From Actinomycetes bacterium (lineage in GTDB: Bacteria > Actinomycetota > Thermoleophilia > Solirubrobacterales > Solirubrobacteraceae), in assembly GCA_021810705.1 (NCBI GenBank), contig JAJZID010000003.1:1-42570 (forward strand): a stretch of 42,570 nucleotides of DNA. Direction: 5' to 3'. The translations under genes were made by a program, and so were the position numbers. This document shows, piece after piece, positions 21,932 to 30,174 of the stretch (its first letter is position 1; every line of letters starts with the position of its first letter). The notes under the pieces were generated by a model. The model made no database searches, had not been told where the DNA came from, and saw only the letters and a list, made by a program, of their open reading frames with translations.

Positions 21932-24018
21932 GAGGCCAGCTGCGCGGACGGAAAGGGCGCCGCGAAGTGGTAGCCCTGACCGTAATCGACACCGAGGCTC
22001 TGAACCCGCTTCATGCGTGCCTCGTCAGAGACGTACTCGGCGATCGTGCGTTTACCGAGATCACGGCCGATCTTGACGATTGACTCGATCAGCAGGTCGT
22101 CGGTGCGGTTGCGCTTGGCCGAAAGGAACTCGCCGTCGATCTTGACGTACTGGGCCGGGAAGTACTTGAGGTAGTAGAAGGTGCTGAAGCCGGTGCCGAA
22201 GTCGTCGATCGCGAACTCGCAGCCCAGCCCCGCGAGGCTGCGAGCCATGGCTCTCGCCTTGCCGATGTTGCCGATCGCTGCCGTCTCGGTCAGCTCAAAG
22301 ACGATCCGCTCGGGGTCGGTGCCGTGCCGCTTGAGCTGCTCTGCCACGTAGCGGACGAGGCTGGTGTCGTCGATCGTCGCGCCGGAAAGGTTCAGATCGA
22401 AGGTGAGGTCCGGGTGAGCCGCTGCCAGCGCGAACGCGTGATCGATCACCCAGCGGTCGATCAGGTGGATCAGCCCGAGCCGCTCGGCAGCGGGCAGGAA
22501 GCGTCCGGGTGCGACGACGCCGTCGCCGTCGTGCAGCCGCAGCAGCACTTCGCAGTGGGTCATGGCGCCGGTGCAGAGGTTGACGATCGGCTGAACGAAG
22601 AGCTCGAAGCGGTCGTGGGCCAGTGCGTTGCGGATCACGTGCTCGATCGAGTGGCCCTCGTGGTCGCGGACCCAGCCACGGTCTGCGGCCTCGAGCAGGG
22701 TCGCGCGGTTGCGCCCCTTCTCCTTGCTCTGGTAGAGCGCGCGGTCGACGTCGGCCAGCACGTCCTCGACGCTCGCCTGAACGCCGTCGAAGATCACCAC
22801 CCCGGCGCTTCCGGTTACGCGCAGCGCCCTGCCGTTGACATTGGTCTCGTGCTCGCGTATCGCGGTGAGCAGTTCGTCGCTCAGTTCACGGGCTCGTGGC
22901 GCGTCGCAGCCCGCAGCCAGCACCGCGAAGGAGTCACCGCCGAAGCGGGCGAGGATGTCACTGGGAGCGAGGTGTTCGGCCAGGACCTCGGCGATCTGGG
23001 CGACCAGCTCGTCGCCGACACGGTGGCCGTAGGTCTCATTGACGTACTTGAAGTTGTCCAGGTCGAGCATCAGCACCGCCGCCTCATGTCCGCCCTGGCG
23101 TGCATGCGCGGCGGCTCCGGTCAGCTCCTCCTCGAAGCGCTTGCGGTTGAACAGGCCGGTGAGCGGGTCATTGTTGGACAGGTAGGCGAGCTGCGCTTCG
23201 TTGCGTCGTCGCTCGCTGATGTCGCGCAACGATCCCACCAAGCCGATGATCGCGCCTGTGTGGTCCCGCAACGGGCTGAGCCTGGCGGAAACGTGCAGCA
23301 GGTGCCCGTCCTTGTGTTGGCGTACGTCCTCGTACTCGGCAAACTCGACCTCACCGCTCAGCAGCCGGCGGCGGCGCTCGTCGGAGACCTGGAAGCTGCG
23401 GGTGCCGCTGTGGTGCGGAAACAGCTTCGACAGCGGCTGGCCGATGATCTCCTCGGCGCTGTAGCCGTAGAGACGCTCAGCCCCCGGGTTCCAGCTCAGG
23501 ACAACGAGGTCACGGTCGACCGTGTAGATCGCCTCGCTCGATGACATCACGATCTGCGACAGCAGCCGCTCCATCTCAGTCGAGCGTGCCTCCAGCGTGT
23601 AGTCGTGGTTGGTGCCCACGTACCGCAGTGGCGTGCCATCGATGTCAAGCTCGAGTACAGCCCGGGCCACGATGTGGCGCAGACTCCCGTCGGGGAGCAC
23701 GAGGCGCAGGTGCTCCTCGAGCTGTTCGCCGGGGTGCTCGTGCAGCCGCTCCAGCCAGCGCGCGCGTCGGTCTCGATCGTCAGGGTGGGTGTGGCTCTCG
23801 CCGGTCTTCTGATCGAGCGTGATCGTGCCCGGCTCGTAGCCGTGCAGGCGGTACATCTCGGCTGACCAGCGGGCCGTGCCGTTCTTCAGATCCCACTCCC
23901 AGCTGCCAACGTGGGCGAGCTGCTCGGTCGTGTCGTGGAGGTGGCGCAGGCGGGCGAACTCGCGCTGAAGCGCCTCGTGCTCGGCGCGTAGCCGGTTGAG
24001 CTCGTCATCATTGGCCAC
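21889..24018 (-). CDS. PAS-PAS-GGDEF-EAL cyclic di-GMP signalling protein
   Basis: A 709-residue cytoplasmic protein. An N-terminal coiled segment (1-30), a PAS domain with PAC (about 35-140), a second PAS (about 152-270), GGDEF (about 280-440) and EAL (about 455-700) follow in order. The cyclase signature reads GGDSF (360-364), with the catalytic glutamate replaced, and no RxxD inhibitory site precedes it, so synthesis is doubtful. The EAL core keeps E490 (as EVL), DDFG (605-608), K626 and E661, so phosphodiesterase activity is plausible. GTG at 24018 follows GGAGGAG. The 3' end overlaps the GT4 fusion gene by 43 nt on the opposite strand. Confidence 0.93.
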   Translation of the reverse strand: MANDDELNRLRAEHEALQREFARLRHLHDTTEQLAHVGSWEWDLKNGTARWSAEMYRLHGYEPGTITLDQKTGESHTHPDDRDRRARWLERLHEHPGEQLEEHLRLVLPDGSLRHIVARAVLELDIDGTPLRYVGTNHDYTLEARSTEMERLLSQIVMSSSEAIYTVDRDLVVLSWNPGAERLYGYSAEEIIGQPLSKLFPHHSGTRSFQVSDERRRRLLSGEVEFAEYEDVRQHKDGHLLHVSARLSPLRDHTGAIIGLVGSLRDISERRRNEAQLAYLSNNDPLTGLFNRKRFEEELTGAAAHARQGGHEAAVLMLDLDNFKYVNETYGHRVGDELVAQIAEVLAEHLAPSDILARFGGDSFAVLAAGCDAPRARELSDELLTAIREHETNVNGRALRVTGSAGVVIFDGVQASVEDVLADVDRALYQSKEKGRNRATLLEAADRGWVRDHEGHSIEHVIRNALAHDRFELFVQPIVNLCTGAMTHCEVLLRLHDGDGVVAPGRFLPAAERLGLIHLIDRWVIDHAFALAAAHPDLTFDLNLSGATIDDTSLVRYVAEQLKRHGTDPERIVFELTETAAIGNIGKARAMARSLAGLGCEFAIDDFGTGFSTFYYLKYFPAQYVKIDGEFLSAKRNRTDDLLIESIVKIGRDLGKRTIAEYVSDEARMKRVQSLGVDYGQGYHFAAPFPSAQLASYPRQLLDPARTAA

Positions 24019-24033
24019 CGCTCCTCCTCGGAT

Positions 24034-24060
24034 CTAACTCACCGGGCTTCCTGTTGGCAT
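24034..24060 (-). CDS. Putative 8-residue leader peptide upstream of the GGDEF-EAL gene
   Basis: On the minus strand an ATG (24060-24058) begins MPTGSPVS and a stop. A GGAGG ribosome binding site lies 6 nt upstream, inside the loop of a hairpin. The stop is 15 nt before the GGDEF-EAL GTG. Its conservation is unknown; it may be fortuitous. Confidence 0.3.
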   Translation of the reverse strand: MPTGSPVS

Positions 24061-24077
24061 CACCGTCCTCCGGTGAT
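24059..24077 (-). promoter_or_regulatory. Leader hairpin with a ribosome binding site in its loop
   Basis: ATCACCG and CGGTGAT (minus strand) pair in a 7-bp stem whose loop is GAGGA, which is the ribosome binding site of the short leader frame. It lies about 40 nt upstream of the GGDEF-EAL start. Presentation in the loop could modulate initiation; not a recognised riboswitch. Confidence 0.35.
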
Positions 24078-24155
24078 CGGCAGGCGTAGCGATGTCTTGA
24101 CCGAGAGTCCGACTTTCTCGTCGACAATCGTAGTCCGGGGCCGCCGCGCATCAAC

Positions 24156-24168
24156 TAACCTCGCCGCT
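24156..24168 (+). promoter_or_regulatory. -10 box of the threonine aldolase transcript
   Basis: TAACCT (24156-24161) lies 7 nt before a GTG at 24169, exactly the layout at the rubredoxin gene. The expected transcript therefore begins at an 18-codon frame rather than at the aldolase gene itself. The -35 element is weak. Confidence 0.45.
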
Positions 24169-24225
24169 GTGCCACCGATCCCCGATCACGAGAGCGCCCT
24201 GCAAGGCGTGCGGGCTGAGCCGTGA
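24169..24225 (+). CDS. Putative 18-residue leaderless upstream peptide coupled to the aldolase gene
   Basis: GTG at 24169 opens the frame VPPIPDHESALQGVRAEP, ending in a TGA that overlaps the aldolase GTG as GTGA. With the -10 box placed 7 nt ahead, this short frame would be the first translated unit of the message and could deliver ribosomes to the aldolase start, which lacks a good ribosome binding site. It has no Thr/Gly codon cluster, so classical attenuation is unlikely. Confidence 0.35.
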   Translation: MPPIPDHESALQGVRAEP

Positions 24226-25265
24226 CCGTCGCAGCCACACGGCGCGGCTTTGCCTCAGACAACGCTGCCGGCGTGCACCCCAAGGTGCTGGAGGCGATCG
24301 CTGCCTGCAACCAGGGACACGCCTTCGGTTACGGGCACGACCGCTACACGCAGGCCGTGGAGCGGCGCCTGGCAGAAAAATTGGGCGCGCCCGACGCCTC
24401 CGTGTTCTTCGTCTTCAACGGCTCCGGTGCCAATGTCCTGTCGCTGCGGGCGGCGCTCAGGCCCTGGGAGGCGGCGGTGGTGTCGGTCAACGCGCACCTG
24501 CAAACCGACGAGGTCGGTGCGCCTGAGGCACTGGCCGGTGCGAAGCTGCTCGCCGCTGAAACGCATGATGGGCGCGTGACGCTGGACGGCCTGCGCCGGC
24601 TCGTGGAGCGGCCCAACGACGAGCACTCCGTCAAGCCTGGGCTCCTGTCGCTGACCCAGTCGACGGAGCTGGGCACGCTGTATGAGGTGGACGAGCTGCG
24701 CGCGCTCGCGCAACTCGCCCACGACAATGGCCTGCGGGTCCATGTCGATGGGGCACGCTTTGCCAACGCCGCCGCCGCGCTGGGGCTATCGCTGGCGGAG
24801 CTGCTCGCGGCCACCGGTGCCGACCTGCTGTCGTTCGGCGGGACCAAGAACGGCCTCATGCTGGGCGAGGCGGTGGTGGTGCTCGACCCCGCGCTGGTGC
24901 CGGGAATGCTGCACCTGCGCAAGCAGACGCTGCAGCTGGCTTCGAAGATGCGCTTTGTGGCAGCCCAGTTTGACGCCCTGCTCGAGGGCGACCTGTGGCT
25001 GGAGAACGCCGCCCACGCAAACGCGATGGCTGGGCGACTGTATGAGGCACTCGCCGGCGTGGACGGCGTGCGCATCACGCGCCCGCCGGCGGCAAACGCC
25101 GTCTTTGCGGTGCTACCTGCTGATGTGCGGGAGCGCCTACAACGCGAGTTCGACTTCTACGTGTGGGACGAGGAGACCGGCGAGGTGCGCTGGATGTGCG
25201 CCTGGGATACCACCGAGCAGGACGTTGAGCGCTTCGCACGCGCCGTGCGCGAAGCGCTCAACTGA
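24222..25265 (+). CDS. Low-specificity L-threonine aldolase (PLP-dependent beta-elimination family)
   Basis: A 347-residue fold-type I PLP enzyme. FASDNAAGVHP is the family start, GSGANVLSLRA binds the cofactor phosphate, HVDGARFANA (174-183) holds the aspartate that contacts the pyridine nitrogen, and K209 in SFGGTKNGLM carries PLP. It splits L-threonine or allo-threonine into glycine and acetaldehyde. The start GTG overlaps a short upstream frame. It stands alone upstream of the polysaccharide locus, from which it is separated by about 300 nt. Confidence 0.9.
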   Translation: MTVAATRRGFASDNAAGVHPKVLEAIAACNQGHAFGYGHDRYTQAVERRLAEKLGAPDASVFFVFNGSGANVLSLRAALRPWEAAVVSVNAHLQTDEVGAPEALAGAKLLAAETHDGRVTLDGLRRLVERPNDEHSVKPGLLSLTQSTELGTLYEVDELRALAQLAHDNGLRVHVDGARFANAAAALGLSLAELLAATGADLLSFGGTKNGLMLGEAVVVLDPALVPGMLHLRKQTLQLASKMRFVAAQFDALLEGDLWLENAAHANAMAGRLYEALAGVDGVRITRPPAANAVFAVLPADVRERLQREFDFYVWDEETGEVRWMCAWDTTEQDVERFARAVREALN

Positions 25266-25563
25266 ACACGCACGCGGCCGCACGAAGCTCGCGACGCGCG
25301 TCCGGGTCGAGACAGTGCAGGCGCGGCGGCGGCAACCGTTACGAGTGTGTGCGCCGCAGCTATCAGCCAGGCTGGTGCCGCGGGCGAGCAGCGCTCCTGA
25401 ACATGATAAAACGCTGCATTCGAGCCATGAACTTGACCTGGTCTGTATGGTTTTTTGACTGTGGCGAGGTGGCCCGACGCGGTCAATTGTTGAGTCCGGC
25501 TTGTGCGCGGCTGGACCGAGCGATAAATTGTGCAGGGTTCCAAGGACGGAAGAGCGGGATGTG
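25266..25563. other. Boundary region between core genes and the polysaccharide locus
   Basis: About 300 bases with visibly more A and T after ~25395 than the DNA upstream. No gene is seen. A possible promoter for the next gene is TTGTGC (25500-25505), 17-nt spacer, TAAATT (25523-25528), followed by AAGGA (25541-25545). No integrase, tRNA or repeat marks this edge. Confidence 0.45.
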
Positions 25564-26490
25564 ATGAGACAGACGATCGATAGGAAGTCGATGGCAACAG
25601 CCTCCATGAAGCCCGACCGGACGGTGCGGACGCGGTCGTGGACCAGCAGCAAGCGCGAGCGTCGTGATTACCGTACGCGGCCGCGTGTGACGACGGTCGT
25701 GCCGACGCTGAACGAGGCGGCCAACCTGCCACATGTGCTGAAGCGACTGCCAAACGGAGTGGACGAGCTCATCATCGTCGATGGCCACTCCACTGACGAC
25801 ACCGTGGCAGTCGCACGGGGTCTCAGGCCTGACGCCCGGATTGTGCTGCAGGACAGAGTCGGCAAGGGCAACGCGCTCGCGTGCGGGTTTGCGGCGGCGC
25901 GCGGCGACATCCTTGTGATGATCGATGCCGACGGTTCGACCGACCCGGAGGAGATTCCGGCGTTTATCAGACCGCTGTTCGACGGGGCCGACTTCGTCAA
26001 GGGGAGCCGCTATCAGGCGGGCGGCGGCAGCGCCGATTTGACGCTGCTGCGCAGCGCCGGCAACCGCGCACTCAGCGGTGCTGTCAACCTGTTATTCGGA
26101 ACTGCCTATACCGACCTGTGCTACGGGTACGGCGCGTTCTGGCGACGTTGCCTACCCCAGTTGCACGTCACCTGCGACGGCTTCGAGGTCGAGACGGTCA
26201 TCAACGTGCGTGCTGCCAAGGCCGGTCTCAAAGTTGTGGAGGTTCCCAGCTTTGAGCGCGAACGCATCCATGGCTTGAGCAACCTGAACGCCTGGCGCGA
26301 TGGCATACGGGTCCTGCAGACTATCGTCAGCGAGCGCGTGCGCCCGCTGCCGGAGCCGTCAGATGCGTGGCTTCCGGCATTCCGGGAGCTGCCCAAGGAA
26401 GCAACCCCGTTGCCGCTGAACCAGGTCGATCGGCGTCGGGACCAACCCCGGTTGTCGGCCCTCCGTGCTGCTGGTCCGGTCCAGCTCTAG
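25564..26490 (+). CDS. GT2 glycosyltransferase, DPM1/exopolysaccharide type
   Basis: A 308-residue GT-A glycosyltransferase. After a basic N-terminus of ~40 residues it shows VTTVVPTLNEAANLPHVLKR, DELIIVDGHSTDDT, VGKGNALACGFAAARGDI and the metal-binding MIDADGSTDPEE, then KGSRYQAGG and the acceptor region YTDLCYGYGAFWRR. It resembles enzymes using a polyprenyl-phosphate acceptor or making surface polysaccharides. No C-terminal membrane domain is present. ATG at 25564 is preferred; a GTG directly precedes it. It opens the polysaccharide locus. Confidence 0.88.
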   Translation: MRQTIDRKSMATASMKPDRTVRTRSWTSSKRERRDYRTRPRVTTVVPTLNEAANLPHVLKRLPNGVDELIIVDGHSTDDTVAVARGLRPDARIVLQDRVGKGNALACGFAAARGDILVMIDADGSTDPEEIPAFIRPLFDGADFVKGSRYQAGGGSADLTLLRSAGNRALSGAVNLLFGTAYTDLCYGYGAFWRRCLPQLHVTCDGFEVETVINVRAAKAGLKVVEVPSFERERIHGLSNLNAWRDGIRVLQTIVSERVRPLPEPSDAWLPAFRELPKEATPLPLNQVDRRRDQPRLSALRAAGPVQL

Positions 26491-26687
26491 CTGGGCTCTG
26501 CGTACCCGATTGCCCAATGTGGCGAGCGCGCCTAAACGCTTATGCACGCTCGGCCTCCAAAAGGCATCGCCGATCTCCTTGAGTCGCAAGCCGACGAGCG
26601 TATGCGTGGTCGTGGTGGCCTGGTAGTTCTCGGGGCGTCGCCCGTCAGCGCAGCGCTTCGAGTGCTCAAGCGCGTCCGTCGGGAACG

Positions 26688-27761
26688 CTAGCTGGCCTGC
26701 CAGACTCGGACCGAGGCCACCTGCATAGAGTCCGGTTCGATAAGGCCGCCCGTTCCGTAGCCAACGCCGTTCGAGATGATGATGAACATCGGGGCGGAGG
26801 TGATGCCTGTTGTGACCTGTCCAACCTCGGTGCCGTCGTAATAGTAGGTAACCGATCCGGGCTGCCAATCCGAGGCGAACGTGTGCCAGCCCGGGGTGAT
26901 AGCCGTATCGCAGCCGCCCGGGGCGCCGATCAGGTCGTGGAAGTGGTAGCAGGCACTCCCACTAAGCCCTTCAAAGATGTCGTCCTCGCCATCTGCCGGC
27001 CAACTCTGGCCGTCCGTCCAGACGGCCGGCCAGTCAGCGATCTTTCCGCCGTCGCTGGGAACGTAGACCTCGGCTTGGAGTACCCCATAGGTGTACTCGA
27101 AGCCTGGCCCGGTACGTCCGTCATACGGGTTGGTTGTAACCATCGCAGCGCTGTATGGCTTGGTCTCGCCGTCACAGGTTGAAGGCGTCTGAGTGATGTT
27201 CAGGTGCATGGTGCCGTCACCTGGGAATGTGACGTTGCTGGGCGTGTAGCAGTCAGCTTCGCTGGTGCCGCCCACTCCAGCAGTGACGCCCGAGCCGAAC
27301 CAACCAGTGCGCCAGTCGGTCGGCAGCGACGGACCGGTGAACGACCAATTAGCGACAAGCGTCCAGTTACCAGCGATGCCGAGCGGCTGGGTTGAGCCTG
27401 ACGTGCCCGTGGTCGGCGGCGCGCTGGGGGTGGTCGGTGTGGACGTCGGTGCTAGCGGCGCCGGCGCCACCGGGGGGGGAGGGGCCTGGGGTGTTAGCGG
27501 CGGTGGCGGAGGCGCCGGTGCCGCCAGTGCCCGTCGCCAAGCTGTCCGTGGGCCGACCATCGGATGGACGGCGACGGCGAGGTGTGCGCGCTGCAGGTGT
27601 CCGCTGCCACGGGCCGAGAGGTGCTGTTGCCGAGGCACGGACCCGGTCGGTCCGTGACCGGCGTGGCGGTTCGTTGCTGCCATGGCGGTTCCGGTTGCGG
27701 CCAGTGACGCCGCTGCGAGTGCAGCAACCGTACGCTGGAGTGTGCGTGGTGATGAGGTCAT
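26688..27761 (-). CDS. Secreted GH16-family glycoside hydrolase (paralogue 1)
   Basis: A 357-residue exported protein. Residues 1-30 form a signal peptide (RTVAALAAASLAATGTAMAA); 30-125 is a low-complexity Pro/Ala/Thr linker; 128-357 is a GH16 jelly roll with the catalytic motif E259-D-D-I-F-E264 inside ADGEDDIFEGLSG, and GWHTFASDWQPGSVTYYYDG. GH16 enzymes cut beta-1,3/1,4-glucans, galactans or related polymers by retention. It is near-identical in plan to the gene at 39762. Such hydrolases in exopolysaccharide loci trim or release the polymer. ATG at 27761 is chosen for the signal peptide. Confidence 0.9.
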   Translation of the reverse strand: MTSSPRTLQRTVAALAAASLAATGTAMAATNRHAGHGPTGSVPRQQHLSARGSGHLQRAHLAVAVHPMVGPRTAWRRALAAPAPPPPPLTPQAPPPPVAPAPLAPTSTPTTPSAPPTTGTSGSTQPLGIAGNWTLVANWSFTGPSLPTDWRTGWFGSGVTAGVGGTSEADCYTPSNVTFPGDGTMHLNITQTPSTCDGETKPYSAAMVTTNPYDGRTGPGFEYTYGVLQAEVYVPSDGGKIADWPAVWTDGQSWPADGEDDIFEGLSGSACYHFHDLIGAPGGCDTAITPGWHTFASDWQPGSVTYYYDGTEVGQVTTGITSAPMFIIISNGVGYGTGGLIEPDSMQVASVRVWQAS

Positions 27762-28320
27762 CTGAGCTGTCCGTTTGAGCTGGTGGTCGGACCGGGCGCC
27801 ATCGCTGTCTGACGCCCTTGTGAGGGTTCGGTGCGGTGACGCCTCGCCTCGCCTAATCGCGGGCAAAGGTGGACAGATGACCTAGCCGGGGCGGCTATGC
27901 GACCTGCTGCCGGGCAGGGCGGGCCGGATAGAGACGGGTCCCGCGTGCCCGTGCGGAACCGCTGCGGAGCACGTCTGCATTGATCGGCAGAGCAATGGGG
28001 CTGGGCGTGCCACGGGCAACGGCCTGGTGCACTCCGTGGCCACGGCCGAACGGGATCTGACGTGGTGCTGTCTTCCGCATCAAACCATGCTCGGCGGGGA
28101 TGAGCGGTGGTGCTCCGGTGCACCGATCGCCTGCAGCCTCCCGCCGCGGCGGTGTGGCCTGGCACGCCGTGGCTCAAGGGGGCAACCCGGTGGTGGCGAA
28201 CCGGCAGTGGCGTATGGATCGCAAGGGGAGTGCAGCGATCTGCGCCTGACGCGCACCACACAACTGGTATCAGGCCATCAAGTGATAGCTTAAGGCCTCA
28301 ATGCGCAGTGAAGTACGTCA
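27762..28320. other. Divergent intergenic region upstream of the cytidylyltransferase-PLP operon
   Basis: About 560 bases separate the GH16 start (minus) from the next start (plus). Reading frames are present but have no motif, start signal or plausible composition. It must hold the promoters of both transcripts. GGGTCCCGCGTGCCCG near 27936 looked like part of a known riboswitch but the rest does not fit (see rejected). Confidence 0.45.
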
Positions 28321-30174
28321 ATGCAGCTGGTTGCTGCCGTGAAGTTAGCTGCCGGCGGGGGCGATACATCGCTGCAAGCCGTGGTTCTCGCGGCGGGGTT
28401 GGGGCGCAGGATGCAGCCTCTGGCCAGAGGCGGCCACAAGGCGCTGCTACCCGTGGCCGGGACCACCATACTTGGGCGGATCATCGATGGCCTGGAAACG
28501 CTCGAGCTTGAGCGCGCAACGATCGTGACAGGGTGGCAGGCTGAGGCGGTTCGAGACTTCCTGGTCGAACGGTCTCCAAGCTTTGATCTCCGGTTCGTCG
28601 AGAATCCAGACTACGCCGAGACCAACAACGTCGTCTCGCTGTCGTTGGCCCTCGAGAGCATGACCTTCGACACCGACATAGTTCTGATCGAGTGCGACTT
28701 GCTGTTCGATCCCACCTTGCTGCAGCGCCTGGTCACGGCCGAGTGGCCGAACGTCGCCTTGCTGGACCGTTACAGGACCGGGATGGACGGAACGGTTGTA
28801 TCGGTCAGCAACGGCTTCATTGATGCCGTCTACCCAGCAGAGTCACAGCATGCGGCCTTTGACTACGAGAACAAGTTCAAGACACTGAACATCTACCGGC
28901 TGCATCGTGACTTCTGCCGCAACACGCTGGCACCACTCATCAGGACCTACGCGAATGAGGTAGATGCCAACTCGTACTACGAGCTGGTCTTGGGCATGCT
29001 CGCAAACCTGCCGGCCCATCGCATCGCGGCCGAGGTTGTCACCGGCGAACGGTGGTTCGAGGTCGATGATCCCAACGACATCGTGACCGCGGAGTTCGGG
29101 TTCGAGCCCGGGCGACGTGGCGAGATACTCAAGCGTGCGTTCGGCGGCCACTGGAACTTCGATGTGCTCGATTTCTCGCTGATGCGCAACGCCTACTTTC
29201 CGACTGGGTCGATGCTGGCCGCGATGCGTCACGCTCTGCCGGAACTCACGGCTTCATATGGTTCATCCCAGGACGTGCTCAACGAGAAGCTCAGCTACTT
29301 CCTCGGGTGCCGGAGCGATCGCGTTCAGGTCCTGCACGGCGCCAGTCAGGGGTTCCCGATCCTAGAGCGCCTGTTTGCCACAGCCAAGACTGTGACACCC
29401 GAGCCCACGTTCGGCGAGTACGCCCGAGCCTTCCCGTCGGCGGACCACTACCTTGATGCGCCCGGTATCGACAACGTGGCGCTGGAGCAAGCCGCGGCGG
29501 CCAGTGACGTTTGTGTGGTCGTCAACCCGAACACAACAACCGGGACACTGATCGAGTCCGACGTCTTGTTCGACCTGGCCACGCGGCTCGGCGACACGAC
29601 CTTCATTGTGGACGAATCGTTCCTCGCCTTCAGCGGCCAACCTTCGCTGATTGAAAGACTGGAACAGGAACCGCTCAGTAACGTGATCGTTCTAACAAGC
29701 CTCAGTAAGACGCTCGGTTGCCCGGGACTGCGGCTCGGCTATCTGTACTCGTGCGATGGGGACGTGGTACGCGCGGTGGGAAGTGCGCTGCCGGTCTGGA
29801 ACGTCTCGGCCCCGGCAGAGTTCCTGCTCGAGCTGATGCTGAAGTTTCGCCCAGCGTACAAGCGGTCGCTGGACATGACTGCTGCCGACCGGGACGCGTT
29901 TGCCGAGGAGTTGCGGGGCCTGGACGTTGTCGCTCACGTCTACCCTAGCGGCGGCGACTTTCTGCTGGTGCAGCTGCGCGGTGACGATCATGCTGCGGCT
30001 GTGCTCCGCGAGCGGCTCCTGCAGAAGTACAGCATCGAGATCAAGGATGTGAGCGAGCGGTTCGCCGACCGGCGCCCGCGAGTTCGCTTGGCGGTGCGAC
30101 TGGCCACCGAAAACGCTCGCCTCATCGACGCGATTGCGAGTATCGCCAGCAAGGAGGAGGCGGTCGACGGATGA
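28321..30174 (+). CDS. Bifunctional LicC-like nucleotidyltransferase / HisC-CobD-like PLP enzyme
   Basis: A 617-residue fusion. Residues ~18-255 are a nucleotidyltransferase: VVLAAGLGRRMQPLARGGHK, the LicC-type ENPDYAETNNVVSLSLALES and IECDLLFD, close in style to CTP:phosphocholine cytidylyltransferase. Residues ~270-610 are a fold-type I PLP enzyme of the HisC/CobD class: VVVNPNTTTGTLI, FIVDESFLAFSG and K463 in SLSKTLGCPGLRLGY. The same architecture is known for FrbH of FR-900098 biosynthesis, which activates an amino acid with CMP and decarboxylates it. Here phosphoserine or phosphothreonine is a likely substrate (inference). GTG at 28339 is an alternative start. It overlaps the methyltransferase by 4 nt. 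Confidence 0.85.
   Translation: MQLVAAVKLAAGGGDTSLQAVVLAAGLGRRMQPLARGGHKALLPVAGTTILGRIIDGLETLELERATIVTGWQAEAVRDFLVERSPSFDLRFVENPDYAETNNVVSLSLALESMTFDTDIVLIECDLLFDPTLLQRLVTAEWPNVALLDRYRTGMDGTVVSVSNGFIDAVYPAESQHAAFDYENKFKTLNIYRLHRDFCRNTLAPLIRTYANEVDANSYYELVLGMLANLPAHRIAAEVVTGERWFEVDDPNDIVTAEFGFEPGRRGEILKRAFGGHWNFDVLDFSLMRNAYFPTGSMLAAMRHALPELTASYGSSQDVLNEKLSYFLGCRSDRVQVLHGASQGFPILERLFATAKTVTPEPTFGEYARAFPSADHYLDAPGIDNVALEQAAAASDVCVVVNPNTTTGTLIESDVLFDLATRLGDTTFIVDESFLAFSGQPSLIERLEQEPLSNVIVLTSLSKTLGCPGLRLGYLYSCDGDVVRAVGSALPVWNVSAPAEFLLELMLKFRPAYKRSLDMTAADRDAFAEELRGLDVVAHVYPSGGDFLLVQLRGDDHAAAVLRERLLQKYSIEIKDVSERFADRRPRVRLAVRLATENARLIDAIASIASKEEAVDG

Noticed and set aside
22324-23544. 406-codon plus-strand reading frame
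   Set aside because: Antisense to the GGDEF-EAL gene, which has clear motifs throughout.
24019-24070. Resemblance to the core of a cobalamin riboswitch (AGGAAGCCCGGTGAG...ATCCG)
   Set aside because: The B12 box, the GCCACTG segment and the remaining helices are missing, and the gene is not related to B12.
27840-28000. Segment resembling part of a c-di-AMP (ydaO) riboswitch (GCGGGACCC, minus strand)
   Set aside because: The other conserved blocks are absent or in the wrong order. A second GGGGACCCA-like match near 40790 (minus) also lacks them.
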